Notes under the pieces: generated by a model
The model's input: only the letters and a program-made list of their open reading frames with translations
What the model was told of the DNA's origin: nothing
Database searches by the model: none
Position numbers and translations under genes: made by a program
Shown here: positions 31,028-41,393 of the stretch, piece after piece
Layout of the letters: each line of letters starts with the position of its first letter
Numbering within the stretch: the first letter of the stretch is position 1
NCBI GenBank assembly: GCA_014075295.1
Contig: CP046180.1
Coordinates: 490,040 to 554,039, forward strand
DNA length: 64,000 bases
Source: Candidatus Mycalebacterium zealandia
GTDB lineage: Bacteria; Desulfobacterota_D; UBA1144; Nemesobacterales; Mycalebacteriaceae
Reading direction: 5' to 3'

Positions 31028-31111
31028 GCGGTTGCGTTGCCTGTTCGCAGTGCTCTTTTTATCTTTGATTTTTTTGTGATACTTTCCCCATGGCGGAGAC
31101 GGTTTTTCAAG

Positions 31112-31345
31112 ATGACGGAAAAAGCGGACAAGTTCATAGACATAACGGGCGAGGTTTGCCCGATGACTTCCATTAAAACAAAAATGAAACTCAAAGGCAT
31201 GCAGCCCGGCGGGATTTTGGAAGTTCGCGTGAGCGAAGGCGAGCCGATTGATAATCTGCCGCGCACAATTGAACGCGAAGGGCATAAGGTTCTGGAAATA
31301 AACAAAGAGGACTCGTTTTACACGGTCAGGATACGGCGCGGTTGA
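31112..31345 (+). CDS. tusA: TusA-like sulfur carrier protein
   Basis: TusA-family proteins carry sulfur as a persulfide on a conserved cysteine. The predicted 77-residue form has the signature TGEVCPMTSIKTKMKL with C16-P17, and ends in a single glycine (RIRRG). The frame opens at 31037, but ATG at 31112 gives standard family length. One base separates its stop from cysM, and a JAMM protease gene follows, which suggests that it delivers sulfur to cysteine synthesis rather than to tRNA 2-thiouridine. That role is inference. Confidence 0.85.
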   Translation: MTEKADKFIDITGEVCPMTSIKTKMKLKGMQPGGILEVRVSEGEPIDNLPRTIEREGHKVLEINKEDSFYTVRIRRG

Positions 31346-31346
31346 T

Positions 31347-32278
<932 letters not shown>

Positions 32279-32288
<10 letters not shown>

Positions 32289-32692
32289 AAATTTCAAAAC
32301 ACGCCCTTGAAGGCATGAAAGAGCATGCCGAGCGGGGTTATCCCGATGAGGTGTGCGGCGTTATGATGGGAGATGGAGGCGTGGTGAGCGAATTCGCCGA
32401 ATGCCGCAACCTCAACACTGAAAGAGCGCATGACCGCTACGAACTTGACCCTTTGTCTTTCAACTCCGCGGACACCGCCGCGCGCGAGAAAAATTTGAAC
32501 ATAGTTGGCATATACCATTCACATCCCGACCACCCGGCGCGTCCTTCGGAAACAGATAGAGTTAGAGCGTGGGGTGGTTGGGGATACCTTATAATGTCAA
32601 TAGAAAAGGGCTCCTTGAAGGATTCAACCCTGTGGTATCTGAACGAGGAAACCGGGCAGTTTGAGCGCGCGGATTTTTCCGTTCGCGATTAG
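32279..32692 (+). CDS. JAMM/Mov34 metalloprotease (Mec-like)
   Basis: A 137-residue zinc protease of the JAB1/MPN family. The full JAMM motif is present: E24 in YPDEVCGVMMG, then H80-S-H82-P, S90 and D93 in GIYHSHPDHPARPSETD. In actinobacteria the homologue Mec releases cysteine from the carrier CysO, and in Wolinella a related enzyme acts on a homocysteine carrier. The tusA-cysM context makes a similar release step likely here, but no MoaD/ThiS-like carrier is encoded next to it. Starts with TTG or with the GTG three bases later; overlaps cysM by ten bases. Confidence 0.88.
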
Positions 32693-32743
32693 ATTTTTTT
32701 CCGGCGTTGCCAAGAATGTGTCTTTATTTTCCCGTTTTGTTTT

Positions 32744-32752
32744 TGCTATAAT
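32744..32752 (+). promoter_or_regulatory. Putative extended -10 promoter of the LysM/NlpC-xerC-hslVU operon
   Basis: TGCTATAAT at 32744-32752 is a TGn-extended -10 with a consensus hexamer. The -35 region (about 32724-32729, TTATTT-like) is weak, as is usual for extended -10 promoters. It lies 50 bases upstream of the ATG at 32802. Confidence 0.5.
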
Positions 32753-32801
32753 TCCGCCCTGTAATATTCCATCAGAAATGGAAAACGGGGGTGGGTTTCT
32801 A

Positions 32802-33812
32802 ATGAAAAGATTTTCTGTATTCGCGGTTACGGCTTTGTGTGCCGGTGCGGTCTGGTTTTTCTTGACCGGCGGGCTTGACGGGCAAAAGCAAAGCGACGGC
32901 GCGCACAAACAGACTGATACCTTTGTGTTCACTTACACAATAATGCCGGGGGACTCGCTGAACCTCATAGCGCGCAGGTTCGGAATTGCGGCGGACGCGC
33001 TTTCATCGACCAATAGCATAGACGGCGACGTTATATACAAAGGCGATACTCTCAGTGTTCCGCTGTCCCTGCACGATGTTGCTTCTCTTCACACGGTCGC
33101 CGAGGGCGAAACGGTTTCTTCAATAGCCGCCGCTTACGGAACAAGCGTCCGGAACATAATAAAACTGAACAGAATGAAGAAAGACAAAGTTTTCACATCG
33201 CGCAAACTCCTTGTCAACGGCAATCCGGATATCCATTCAAGGTTTGTGGTTTTCAGAGTTGGAATTGGTGACAAGGAAAGTGAAATCTCGCGTGCTTTCG
33301 GTTTGGATGTGAAAGAGATTGAGACACTTAACGCCTCAAACGCGGACTGGCGGCAGCCGGGTTCGCACATTGTTGTTGACACTTTTGAATACTCCTACCC
33401 CGTGCGCATTCGCAACAACATCATAGAAACCGCGAAAAACTATCTGGGGGCGCCATATAAATACGGCGGAAACTCGCCCGAAACCGGCATCGACTGCTCG
33501 GCTTATGTAAAAAGGGTTTTTTCATATTTCGGCGTCAACCTGCCCAGAACCGTAAGAATGATGCACAAACACGCAGACGGACGCTGGCTGAAAAAAGACA
33601 GTCTGCAGAAAGGAGATCTGGTTTTCTTTGAAACTGACAGGCCGTTCCCGTCCCACATCGGAATCTACATTGAAGACGGCAAGTTCATACACGCTTCTTC
33701 CGTGGGCGGAAAGGTCATCATCTCGGACCTTGCGAAACCCTATTACAAGAGTACCTACATAGGAGCGAAGAGGATTTATCTGGACAATCCGGGCGCGGTA
33801 ACTATTAAATAA
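32802..33812 (+). CDS. Secreted LysM - NlpC/P60 peptidoglycan hydrolase
   Basis: A 336-residue exported cell-wall endopeptidase. A signal peptide or anchor (MKRFSVFAVTALCAGAVWFF) is followed by two clear LysM modules (YTIMPGDSLNLIARRF and HTVAEGETVSSIAAAY), a degenerate third near FRVGIGDKESEISRAF, and a C-terminal NlpC/P60 domain with the catalytic cysteine in TGIDCSAYVKRVF, histidine in PSHIGIYIEDG and a polar third residue in FIHAS. It should cut the peptide stems of peptidoglycan. ATG at 32802 is chosen for its GGGGGTGG ribosome site and signal peptide; the frame itself opens at 32661. Confidence 0.88.
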   Translation: MKRFSVFAVTALCAGAVWFFLTGGLDGQKQSDGAHKQTDTFVFTYTIMPGDSLNLIARRFGIAADALSSTNSIDGDVIYKGDTLSVPLSLHDVASLHTVAEGETVSSIAAAYGTSVRNIIKLNRMKKDKVFTSRKLLVNGNPDIHSRFVVFRVGIGDKESEISRAFGLDVKEIETLNASNADWRQPGSHIVVDTFEYSYPVRIRNNIIETAKNYLGAPYKYGGNSPETGIDCSAYVKRVFSYFGVNLPRTVRMMHKHADGRWLKKDSLQKGDLVFFETDRPFPSHIGIYIEDGKFIHASSVGGKVIISDLAKPYYKSTYIGAKRIYLDNPGAVTIK

Positions 33813-33814
33813 GA

Positions 33815-34738
33815 GTGATGAAAAAAAAGGATGTCAGGGGTTTTTTGGAAGGTTTCCGGAGTTATCTTGAATACGAGAGAAACCTTTCCCCCAATACCGT
33901 TCGCGCCTACATGAGCGATGTCCGGCAGTTCGCGGATTTCATCATCAAAAGCGGGTTAAAACTGTCCGCGATTGAAGTCAGAGACATCAACCGGTACATA
34001 GCGGAGCGTTTTGATAAACGCAATTCTAAAACCTCAACCGTGAGAAAACTCGCCGCCGTGCGGACTTTTTTCAGGTTTCTCAATATTGAGGGAGTAACGA
34101 GCGGCAATCCCGCCAAAAGCGCGGTATCTCCGAAACGCGCCCGTTCTCTTCCATCTTTTCTCTCGGTGGACGAGATTGACGCTCTTTTAAGGGCGATGAA
34201 GCCTCAAGACGGACGGCTTGCGCTGAGAGACCGCGCGATGTTTGAACTGGCTTATTCTTCAGGGCTTCGGGTGAGCGAACTTGTTTCTCTCAAGGTTGAA
34301 GACATTGATTTTGAGCAATCTCTGGTCAGGGTTTTCGGCAAGGGCGGAAAGGAGAGAATGGTTCCGTTCGGCTCAAAAGCCGCCGAAGCACTCAAGCGGT
34401 ATCTTGAAATCAGAGACACTTTCAAACCCGGAACCGCCCGTATTTTTGTCGGGTCAAAAAAAACCGGCATAACTTCGCGCAGCGTTTCAAGAATTCTCAA
34501 ATCCTACGCGCTTGCCGCCGGCGTAAACAAAAACATCTCTCCCCACACTCTCAGGCACAGTTGCGCCACACATCTGCTTGCCGCTGACGATAAAAACGAC
34601 AAGGGCGCCAATAAAGACAAATTGAGGGCTATCCAATTGATACTTGGACATTCAAGCCTTTCTTCAACTCAAAAATATACGCACATATCGGTTGAACAGT
34701 TGATGAGTATATATGACAATACTCATCCCAGAGCTTGA
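33815..34738 (+). CDS. xerC: Tyrosine recombinase XerC/XerD
   Basis: A site-specific recombinase that should resolve chromosome dimers at dif. The 307-residue protein has the N-terminal core-binding SAM-like domain ([19 protein letters not shown]) and the catalytic domain with R152 in SSGLRVSEL, a lysine in [11 protein letters not shown]244-x-x-R247 in [11 protein letters not shown]279 in LGHSS and the nucleophile Y288. Linkage to hslVU matches the codV/xerC-hslVU order seen in many bacteria. Odd point: about ten extra, lysine-rich residues (near 257-269) lie between R247 and H279. GTG at 33815 or the adjacent ATG at 33818 may be the start. Confidence 0.92.
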   Translation: MMKKKDVRGFLEGFRSYLEYERNLSPNTVRAYMSDVRQFADFIIKSGLKLSAIEVRDINRYIAERFDKRNSKTSTVRKLAAVRTFFRFLNIEGVTSGNPAKSAVSPKRARSLPSFLSVDEIDALLRAMKPQDGRLALRDRAMFELAYSSGLRVSELVSLKVEDIDFEQSLVRVFGKGGKERMVPFGSKAAEALKRYLEIRDTFKPGTARIFVGSKKTGITSRSVSRILKSYALAAGVNKNISPHTLRHSCATHLLAADDKNDKGANKDKLRAIQLILGHSSLSSTQKYTHISVEQLMSIYDNTHPRA

Positions 34739-34739
34739 T

Positions 34740-35288
34740 ATGAGCGGCAACTCTACAGGGCAGTTTCACGGAACGACGATTCTCTGTGTAAGCAGAGACG
34801 GTAAAACCGCGATGGGCGGAGACGGGCAGGTTACGCTCGGAGACGTGTCGGTGAAACATTCCGCCAACAAGATACGGAAGATTCATTCGGACAAGATTTG
34901 CGCGGGGTTTGCCGGCTCAACAGCGGACGCGATAACGCTTTTTGACAGGTTTGAGGCAAAACTTGAGGAATTCAGCGGAAACCTCAGACGCGCCGCGGTG
35001 GAACTTGGAAAAGACTGGAGAACCGACCGGGTTTTACGCCGCCTGGAAGCGCTTCTCGCCGTTGCCGACAAGGAGGATATGTTCATAATCTCCGGCGCCG
35101 GAGATATTCTTGAGCCCGACGACGGCATTGTGGCCATAGGTTCGGGCGGCACATACGCGAAGGCCGCGGCGCGCGCCCTTAAGGAGTTTTCTACATTGAG
35201 CGCTGAAGAGATTGTGCGCGAGTCGCTTTTGATAACTTCGGAGATTTGCATATACACAAACAACAAAATCCGCATTGAGACGATTTGA
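34740..35288 (+). CDS. hslV: ATP-dependent protease peptidase subunit HslV
   Basis: HslV is the proteasome-like peptidase core of HslUV. The N-terminal threonine nucleophile is in [26 protein letters not shown]; the first threonine becomes residue 1 after processing. The 182-residue length with a short propeptide fits if translation starts at ATG 34740, one base after the xerC stop; the frame is open to 34713. It overlaps the hslU ATG by one base (TGATG). Confidence 0.94.
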   Translation: MSGNSTGQFHGTTILCVSRDGKTAMGGDGQVTLGDVSVKHSANKIRKIHSDKICAGFAGSTADAITLFDRFEAKLEEFSGNLRRAAVELGKDWRTDRVLRRLEALLAVADKEDMFIISGAGDILEPDDGIVAIGSGGTYAKAAARALKEFSTLSAEEIVRESLLITSEICIYTNNKIRIETI

Positions 35289-36664
35289 TGAACAACAATT
35301 CATTCTTTACTCCGCGCGAGATAGTTTCCGAACTTGACAAATACATAATTGGGCAGGACAAAGCTAAAAGGTCCGTTTCAATAGCGCTCAGAAACAGGTG
35401 GCGCCGCCAGAACGTGAGTTCTGAGATGCGCGATGAAATTGTTCCAAAAAACATTCTAATGATGGGACCCACGGGTGTGGGAAAAACCGAAATCGCCCGC
35501 CGCCTCGCCAAACTATCTCAGGCGCCTTTTATAAAGGTTGAAGCGTCAAAATTCACCGAAGTCGGCTACATGGGCAGAGATGTTGAATCCATGATCCGCG
35601 ACCTAACCGAAATCGGAGTCAAAATGGTTTCCGATGAGGAGTCCAAAGCGGTTCGCGCCAAGGCGGAGGAAATTGCCGAGGAGAGGATGCTTGATCTTCT
35701 GCTTCCGTCTTCTCCCGAACCCGCTTCCGAAGAAGGCGCGCAGTCCGAGCAATCGCCCGCCACCGAAGCCCGCAAGGAGTCTGAGAAGAAAAGGACAAAG
35801 GAAAAACTCAGAAAACTTCTGCGCGAGGGCAAGCTGGATGACAAAACCGTTGAAGTGGAAATCTCGTCCGCCGCGATGCCGTTCCAGATTCTCGGAACAC
35901 AGGGTGTTGATGAGATAGACATGAATCTGCCCGAAATGCTTGGCAACCTTATGCCCAAGCAGACAAAGAGAAAAAAAGTTGATGTGCCCGACGCGATGAA
36001 AATCCTTATACGGGAGGAGTCTCAAAAACTTGTTGATATGGACAAGGTTGTGAAGCTTGCCATTGAGAGGGTTGAGAATACGGGAATCATTTTTATTGAC
36101 GAGATAGACAAAATCGCCGGTGGCAATTCAAACTCCGGTCCCGATGTTTCGCGCGAGGGAGTCCAGCGCGATTTGCTGCCCATAATAGAAGGGTCCACGG
36201 TAAACACCAAGCACGGAATGGTTAAAACCGACCACATCATGTTCATTGGCGCGGGAGCGTTTCATGTTTCAAAGCCGTCAGACTTGATACCCGAAATTCA
36301 GGGGCGTTTTCCCGTGCGTGTTGAACTTGAAGCGCTTGGGAAAAAAGAGATGGTAAAAATACTCACCGAAACAAAAAACGCCCTGACAAAGCAGTATGTG
36401 GAATTGCTTAAAACCGAGGATATCAACCTTGTTTTCAAGAAAGACGCTATTGAGGAAATAGCCAGAATCGCGATGGAGGTGAACAGCACGACCGAAAACA
36501 TCGGTGCCCGCAGGCTGCACACAATTCTTGAGACAATTCTGGATGAAATATCTTTTCAGGCTCCTGATATGACACGGAGCAAGTTTGATATAGATGCCGC
36601 ATATGTCAGGGAAAAAATATCCGAAATCGCTTCAAACAAAGATTTGAGCAAATACATATTGTAG
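35288..36664 (+). CDS. hslU: HslU ATPase (HslUV unfoldase)
   Basis: HslU is the AAA+ hexamer that unfolds substrates and feeds HslV. The 458-residue protein shows [20 protein letters not shown] at the N-terminus, Walker [18 protein letters not shown], the pore loop [14 protein letters not shown], a charged I-domain (about 120-250), Walker [14 protein letters not shown], and the C-terminal LSKYIL tail that docks into HslV. ATG 35288 is preferred to the TTG three bases before. Confidence 0.96.
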   Translation: MNNNSFFTPREIVSELDKYIIGQDKAKRSVSIALRNRWRRQNVSSEMRDEIVPKNILMMGPTGVGKTEIARRLAKLSQAPFIKVEASKFTEVGYMGRDVESMIRDLTEIGVKMVSDEESKAVRAKAEEIAEERMLDLLLPSSPEPASEEGAQSEQSPATEARKESEKKRTKEKLRKLLREGKLDDKTVEVEISSAAMPFQILGTQGVDEIDMNLPEMLGNLMPKQTKRKKVDVPDAMKILIREESQKLVDMDKVVKLAIERVENTGIIFIDEIDKIAGGNSNSGPDVSREGVQRDLLPIIEGSTVNTKHGMVKTDHIMFIGAGAFHVSKPSDLIPEIQGRFPVRVELEALGKKEMVKILTETKNALTKQYVELLKTEDINLVFKKDAIEEIARIAMEVNSTTENIGARRLHTILETILDEISFQAPDMTRSKFDIDAAYVREKISEIASNKDLSKYIL

Positions 36665-36695
36665 TGAAAAACACATCCGCGCCGTGCGCGCAAGG

Positions 36696-36704
36696 TGTTA
36701 TAGT
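36696..36704 (+). promoter_or_regulatory. Putative extended -10 promoter of argBDF
   Basis: TGTTATAGT at 36696-36704 is a TGn-extended -10 within the 64-base gap between hslU and argB, 24 bases before the argB ATG. No good -35 is visible and no obvious ARG-box palindrome was found. Confidence 0.4.
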
Positions 36705-36728
36705 GTCTTTTTCCGAGAGGGAATTAAG

Positions 36729-37601
36729 ATGACGAACAAAGCGACAATTCTTGCCGAGGCGTTTCCCTACATAAAGCAGTTTTACGGAAAAAATGTTGTC
36801 GTGAAATACAGCGGCAGCCTTGTGGGTCCGTCCCTTGAAGGGTTTGCTCAGGACATAGCGCTTATGAAGTTTGTAGGGATTAAGCCGGTTGTGGTTCACG
36901 GCGGCGGCAGGCAGATAGAGGCGCAACTTAAGAAAGAGGGGATTGAGTCGCGCTTTATAGCGGGCTTGAGAGTAACGGACAAAAAGGCGGTAAAAACAAT
37001 CGCGAAAGTGCTCGCCGGCAAGGTCAACAAAACCATAGTTACGGCGATAAAAAAGCAGGGCGCCAAAGCGGTCGGCATATCAGGCAATGAATTGTCAATG
37101 CTGAAAGTTTGCAAGGCGGACATCAGGAAAATTGCCGAGGCAAGCGGCGTGAAAATTCCGCCGGACGCCGATTTGGGAATGGTGGGTGAAATAAAAAAGG
37201 TTAACCCGAAACTGCTGCGCCTTTACGAAAAAGATGGATCCATACCCGTTATAGCTCCAATCGGGAGGGACTCAAAAGGCGACACTTACAACGTCAACGC
37301 CGACCATGCCGCGGGCAAAGTGGCTTCCGTGCTCAAAGCGGAAAAACTCATCATGCTCACGGATGTGCGCGGGATAATGGACGGGAAAAACAAACTGATT
37401 CCGTCTCTCAATTTCAGGCAGACGGCAAAACTGATAAAAGAGGGAACCATCGCCGCCGGCATGCGTCCAAAAGCGGTCTGTTGCATGGAAGCCCTGTCCG
37501 AAGGGGTCCGCAAAGCGCACATAATAGACGGGCGCACTCTCCACGCGCTTATACTTGAAATCTTCACAGACGCCGGAGTCGGGACTGAAATAAAAAAATG
37601 A
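36729..37601 (+). CDS. argB: Acetylglutamate kinase
   Basis: ArgB phosphorylates N-acetylglutamate, the second step of arginine synthesis. The 290-residue protein has VVKYSGSLVG (phosphate-binding lysine and glycines), VVHGGGRQIEAQL, and a C-terminal region with TYNVNADHAAGKVA and the second lysine in LTDVRGIMDGKN. ATG at 36729 is supported by GAGAGGG seven bases upstream; the frame opens at 36684. It overlaps argD by four bases. Confidence 0.94.
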   Translation: MTNKATILAEAFPYIKQFYGKNVVVKYSGSLVGPSLEGFAQDIALMKFVGIKPVVVHGGGRQIEAQLKKEGIESRFIAGLRVTDKKAVKTIAKVLAGKVNKTIVTAIKKQGAKAVGISGNELSMLKVCKADIRKIAEASGVKIPPDADLGMVGEIKKVNPKLLRLYEKDGSIPVIAPIGRDSKGDTYNVNADHAAGKVASVLKAEKLIMLTDVRGIMDGKNKLIPSLNFRQTAKLIKEGTIAAGMRPKAVCCMEALSEGVRKAHIIDGRTLHALILEIFTDAGVGTEIKK

Positions 37602-38797
37602 GCCGCGAAATAATTTCTTCCACGGACGCAAACGTGATGAACACTTATTCGCGTTTTCCCATCGCCGTAAGCAAAGGGCGCGGCGCGTGGCTTTGGGACA
37701 CGGACGGGAAGAAGTATCTGGACTTTACTTCCGGCATCGCCGTAACGACGCTTGGGCATTGCCATACCACTCTTGTGGAAACGGCGAAAAAACAGATGGA
37801 TGAAGTCATCCACACTTCAAACCTTTTTTACACGGCTCCACAGGCGCGGCTTGTTTCCCTTCTGACCGAACACTCTTTTGCGGATAAGGTGTTTTTGTGC
37901 AACAGCGGAACGGAGGCTTGCGAAGGTGCGATAAAATTTGCCAGAAGGTGGGCTGAAAAAAACGGGCGCGAAAAAACCATTGTCTGCGCGGACGGTTCTT
38001 TTCACGGCAGAACTTTGGGCGCGCTCGCGGCGACAAGTGGACGGAACTGCCGCGACGGGTTTGACCCTTTCCCGGACGGGTTTGTTTTTATTCCCTACGG
38101 CGAGCCGGAAAAAATCTCCGAAGCGCTGGACACTCACCGGGCTTGCGCTTTTATGGTTGAGCCGATACAGGGGGAGAACGGCGTTGTGGTTCCGCCGCAA
38201 GACTATATTGCGCGCGCGCGGGAAATCTGCTCGGAAAAAGGCGCGTTGCTTGTGCTTGACGAAATTCAGACCGCGATGGGAAGGACGGGGAAGATGTTTT
38301 GTTATGAACACTCGGACGCCGCGCCGGACATCGCGACAATCGCCAAAGGGCTCGGCGGCGGGGTGCCGTGTGGCGCGGTACTTGCAACCGGAGAGGTCGC
38401 GGAGCATTTAACGCCCGGTTCGCACGGAAGCACTTTCGGCGGCGGCCCGTTTGCCTGCGCCTGTGCCATAGCGGTGATTGAAGAGGTGCTGAGTTCAGAC
38501 CTGATCGGGAACGCGCGCCAGCGCGGAGAGCGGTTGCTCAGCGGCTTGCGCATGGCAGATTTTGCCTCCGGAGCGGTGAAAGAGGCAAGGGGCATGGGGT
38601 TGATGGCCGGGCTTGAATTTACATCGCCCGAGGCGGCGAAAAGTATCGTAAATGTTTGCGCGGAGAAAGGGCTTTTGACAATCCTTACGGCTCAAATAGT
38701 TATGAGGATGCTGCCGCCGCTTATTGTTACGGATGAAGAGATTGATTTTGCCGTAAACGTAATCAAAGAATCCGTTGAGGAGGTTTGTGGGAAGTGA
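37598..38797 (+). CDS. argD: Acetylornithine aminotransferase
   Basis: A PLP class III aminotransferase that converts N-acetylglutamate semialdehyde to N-acetylornithine. The 399-residue protein has NTYSRFPIAVSKGRGAWLWD, the cofactor-phosphate loop NSGTEACEGAIKFAR, SFHGRTLGALAAT, LVLDEIQTAMGRTG with the PLP-binding aspartate, and the Schiff-base lysine in TIAKGLGGGVP. The argB-argD-argF order supports ArgD over ornithine or GABA aminotransferases. Confidence 0.94.
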   Translation: MSREIISSTDANVMNTYSRFPIAVSKGRGAWLWDTDGKKYLDFTSGIAVTTLGHCHTTLVETAKKQMDEVIHTSNLFYTAPQARLVSLLTEHSFADKVFLCNSGTEACEGAIKFARRWAEKNGREKTIVCADGSFHGRTLGALAATSGRNCRDGFDPFPDGFVFIPYGEPEKISEALDTHRACAFMVEPIQGENGVVVPPQDYIARAREICSEKGALLVLDEIQTAMGRTGKMFCYEHSDAAPDIATIAKGLGGGVPCGAVLATGEVAEHLTPGSHGSTFGGGPFACACAIAVIEEVLSSDLIGNARQRGERLLSGLRMADFASGAVKEARGMGLMAGLEFTSPEAAKSIVNVCAEKGLLTILTAQIVMRMLPPLIVTDEEIDFAVNVIKESVEEVCGK

Positions 38798-39720
38798 GCC
38801 GTCATTTTTTAAGTGTTTTTGACCTTTCAAAAAGTGACATTCAGCAAATAATGTCACGTGCTCTTGAACATAAGGAGATGCACAAAACCGGAGCGGTTGG
38901 ACAGTCGCTTCAGGGCAAAGCGGTGGGGATTGTTTTTGAAAAGCCGTCAACCCGCACGCGGGTTTCGTTTGAAGCGGCCGCCTCTCTGCTGGGAGCGCAC
39001 CCGATTTTTATAGACTCGGGCTCAAGCCAGATAAATCGCGGTGAATCTCTTGAAGACACGGCGAAAGTTTTGTCATCCTACCTCGACATAATTGTGGTTC
39101 GAACTCACGGGCATGATCGGCTCAAACGTTTTGCGGACGTCTCTTCCGTTCCCGTGATAAACGCTTTGAGCGAACTGGAACACCCCACACAGGCGGTTGC
39201 GGACCTGCTCACCGTGGCGACTCATGATATTGATATGGATGATTTTAAACTCGCCTATATCGGAGATGGCAACAATGTGGCGAATTCGCTGATTGGAATG
39301 TCATCAATTATCGGTTTTGACATTGCGGTCGCATGCCCCGCCGGTTGCGAGCCGGACGAAATGATTTTGCAAAAAAGCGGAAACAGCAACGGCAGAGCGA
39401 CTCATATTACCGTTACGGACAATCCGGTTGAAGCCGTTAAGGATGCCGATGTTATCTACACCGATGTGTGGGTAAGCATGGGAAGCGAGGGCGGGGAAGA
39501 TATCAAAAAGAAATTCGCTCCGTATCAGGTCAATTCCAAACTGCTTTCGCACGCTCCCGAAGACACCGTTGTGATGCACTGCCTTCCCGCGCACAGGGGG
39601 GAGGAAATCACCGCCGAAGTTATGGACGACAACAGGTGCATCGCCTTTCAACAGGCGGAAAACAAACTTCATACCGCGAAAGCGGTTTTAGAGTTTTTCC
39701 TTGATTGGCGGGATGACTGA
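38794..39720 (+). CDS. argF: Ornithine carbamoyltransferase
   Basis: ArgF makes citrulline from ornithine and carbamoyl phosphate. The 308-residue protein has the carbamoyl phosphate site FEKPSTRTRVSFE, SRGES-like NRGESLEDTAKVL, HPTQAVADLLT, and the ornithine-binding MHCLPAHRGEEI with the catalytic cysteine. GTG at 38794, overlapping the argD stop as GTGA, is preferred over TTG at 38785. It ends the arg operon; a strong hairpin follows its stop directly. Confidence 0.95.
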   Translation: MSRHFLSVFDLSKSDIQQIMSRALEHKEMHKTGAVGQSLQGKAVGIVFEKPSTRTRVSFEAAASLLGAHPIFIDSGSSQINRGESLEDTAKVLSSYLDIIVVRTHGHDRLKRFADVSSVPVINALSELEHPTQAVADLLTVATHDIDMDDFKLAYIGDGNNVANSLIGMSSIIGFDIAVACPAGCEPDEMILQKSGNSNGRATHITVTDNPVEAVKDADVIYTDVWVSMGSEGGEDIKKKFAPYQVNSKLLSHAPEDTVVMHCLPAHRGEEITAEVMDDNRCIAFQQAENKLHTAKAVLEFFLDWRDD

Positions 39721-39746
39721 TTCGAGGAATGGGGACATTCTTCGAA
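39721..39746. terminator. Hairpin between convergent argF and dcd, possibly REP-like
   Basis: An 11-base-pair stem (ttcgaggaatg / cattcttcgaa, one G-T wobble) with a four-base GGGA loop begins directly after the argF stop codon. No strong T-run follows on either strand, so it may act as a bidirectional mRNA-end structure. The gaatgggga-cattc core resembles REP palindromes mobilised by RAYT transposases, but only one copy was seen here. Confidence 0.5.
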
Positions 39747-39766
39747 GTTGACTTTTCCAGGGGGTT

Positions 39767-40330
39767 CTACTTTTTCGAAATTTTCGGGGGTGTAATTCCC
39801 TTTTGTTTCTGATACTTTCCTTTTTTATCCGCATAGGATTTTTCGCAAACTTCATCGCCCTCAAAGAACAGAACCTGCGCTATGCCCTCTCCGGCGTAGA
39901 TTTTTGCCGGCAACGGGGTTGTGTTTGAAATCTCAAGTGTCACAAACCCCTCCCATTCGGGTTCAAACGGCGTTACGTTCACGATTATTCCGCAACGCGC
40001 ATATGTTGATTTGCCCACGCACACGGTCAGTATTTCGCGCGGGATTCTGAAATACTCGACTGTTCTTGCCAGTGCGAATGAGTTTGGCGGAATAACACAG
40101 TCACCCTTGATTGAAACGAACGATTTTTTATCAAAGTTTTTTGGGTCAATAAAAGTACTGTGAATGTTTGTGAACACCTGAAACTCGTCGCTTACCCTGA
40201 TGTCATAGCCGTAGGAGGAAAGCCCGTAGGAAATCTTTCCCTTGGTTACCTGTGACTGCACAAACGGCTCTATCATTTTGCTCTTTCGAGCCATTTTTCT
40301 TATCCATTTATCGGATTTAATTCCTGCCAT
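39767..40330 (-). CDS. dcd: dCTP deaminase
   Basis: Dcd converts dCTP to dUTP (or directly to dUMP in bifunctional forms), feeding dTMP synthesis. The 187-residue protein has the trimer-type motifs: [39 protein letters not shown] with the binding serine and arginine, and the catalytic glutamate in [21 protein letters not shown]. Mono- and bifunctional forms cannot be told apart by eye. It lies 25 bases after pheS at the end of the yajC-secDF operon. Confidence 0.93.
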   Translation of the reverse strand: MAGIKSDKWIRKMARKSKMIEPFVQSQVTKGKISYGLSSYGYDIRVSDEFQVFTNIHSTFIDPKNFDKKSFVSIKGDCVIPPNSFALARTVEYFRIPREILTVCVGKSTYARCGIIVNVTPFEPEWEGFVTLEISNTTPLPAKIYAGEGIAQVLFFEGDEVCEKSYADKKGKYQKQKGITPPKISKK

Positions 40331-40355
40331 TTTTTCTCCTTTTTTGGCGACGCTT

Positions 40356-41393
40356 TTACGAAAACTGCCGCAGAAACCTTATGTCGTTCTCAAAGAAAAG
40401 TCTTATGTCGTCGATGCCGAATTTCAGCATTGCCATTCTTTCAACACCCATTCCAAACGCGAAGCCCGAATATTCTTCGGAGTCGTATCCGACGTTTTTG
40501 AACACCGCAGGGTCAACCATTCCACAGCCAAGCACTTCAACCCATCCGGTTTTTTTGCAAACCCTGCAACCTTTCCCGTTGCATATGGCGCATTCTATGT
40601 CAACTTCGGCGCTCGGCTCGGTGAAAGGGAAAAAACTGGGTCTGAATCTGACGTTGGTCTCGCCGTCAAAATACATATTAATGAAATTTATTATAACGGA
40701 TTTGAGGTTCGCGAAACTCACGTTTCTGTCAACCATCAGCCCCTCAATTTGATGAAACATCGGCGAATGGGAAACATCGCTGTCGCATCTGTAAACCTTG
40801 CCGGGAACAACAACTCTCACCGGCGGTTGCTGTTTTTCCATAACCCGAATTTGAACCGGCGAGGTGTGAGTGCGTAAAACCATCTCGTCCGAAATATAAA
40901 AAGTGTCCTGCATGTCGCGCGCGGGGTGGTCTTTGGGAATGTTGAGAGCCTCAAAATTGTAGTAATCAAGCTCCACTTCGGGCCCGTCCACAATGGAAAA
41001 ACCCAGGCGCTCGAAAATCCCCGAAATCTCGTCCATTACAAGCGTTACGGGATGAAGCGACCCTGTTTCCGTTCCGCGTCCGGGGAGCGTAACATCTATC
41101 TTTTCCTTGGAAACCAATTTTTCCACATTGCTGTGTCTGAGGCTTGAAATTTTGTCGCGAACAAAACCTTCAATCTCGTCTTTTGCCGTATTGAGCGTTG
41201 AGCCTATGTCGCGTTTTTCCTCAAGAGAAAGGTCTTTCAGGGACTTCATCATTGAGGTTATGGAACCGTTTTTCCCAGTGTAGCGGGACTTAATTGTGTG
41301 AACGGCAGGTTCGCTTTCCGCCCCCGCAATTTCCGTGCGTGCCTGTTCCGTTTCGCTTTTTACGCGCTCGCGTATTTCCTCGTTGCCGCTCAT
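40356..41393 (-). CDS. pheS: Phenylalanyl-tRNA synthetase alpha subunit
   Basis: PheS is the catalytic subunit of the (alpha-beta)2 enzyme. The 345-residue protein has an N-terminal coiled coil (about 1-90) and the class II core with [42 protein letters not shown] and the motif 3 region [19 protein letters not shown]. pheT, normally next to it, is not adjacent: dcd follows instead and secF precedes, overlapping by four bases. Confidence 0.94.
   Translation of the reverse strand: MSGNEEIRERVKSETEQARTEIAGAESEPAVHTIKSRYTGKNGSITSMMKSLKDLSLEEKRDIGSTLNTAKDEIEGFVRDKISSLRHSNVEKLVSKEKIDVTLPGRGTETGSLHPVTLVMDEISGIFERLGFSIVDGPEVELDYYNFEALNIPKDHPARDMQDTFYISDEMVLRTHTSPVQIRVMEKQQPPVRVVVPGKVYRCDSDVSHSPMFHQIEGLMVDRNVSFANLKSVIINFINMYFDGETNVRFRPSFFPFTEPSAEVDIECAICNGKGCRVCKKTGWVEVLGCGMVDPAVFKNVGYDSEEYSGFAFGMGVERMAMLKFGIDDIRLFFENDIRFLRQFS

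Noticed and set aside
33815..34738. xerC considered as an integrase of a mobile element
   Set aside because: It sits in the conserved xerC-hslV-hslU order with housekeeping genes on both sides and no att-like repeats nearby.
39110..39135. Possible tRNA T-loop (ggttcgaactc)
   Set aside because: It lies inside argF in frame, and no acceptor or anticodon stems can be built around it.
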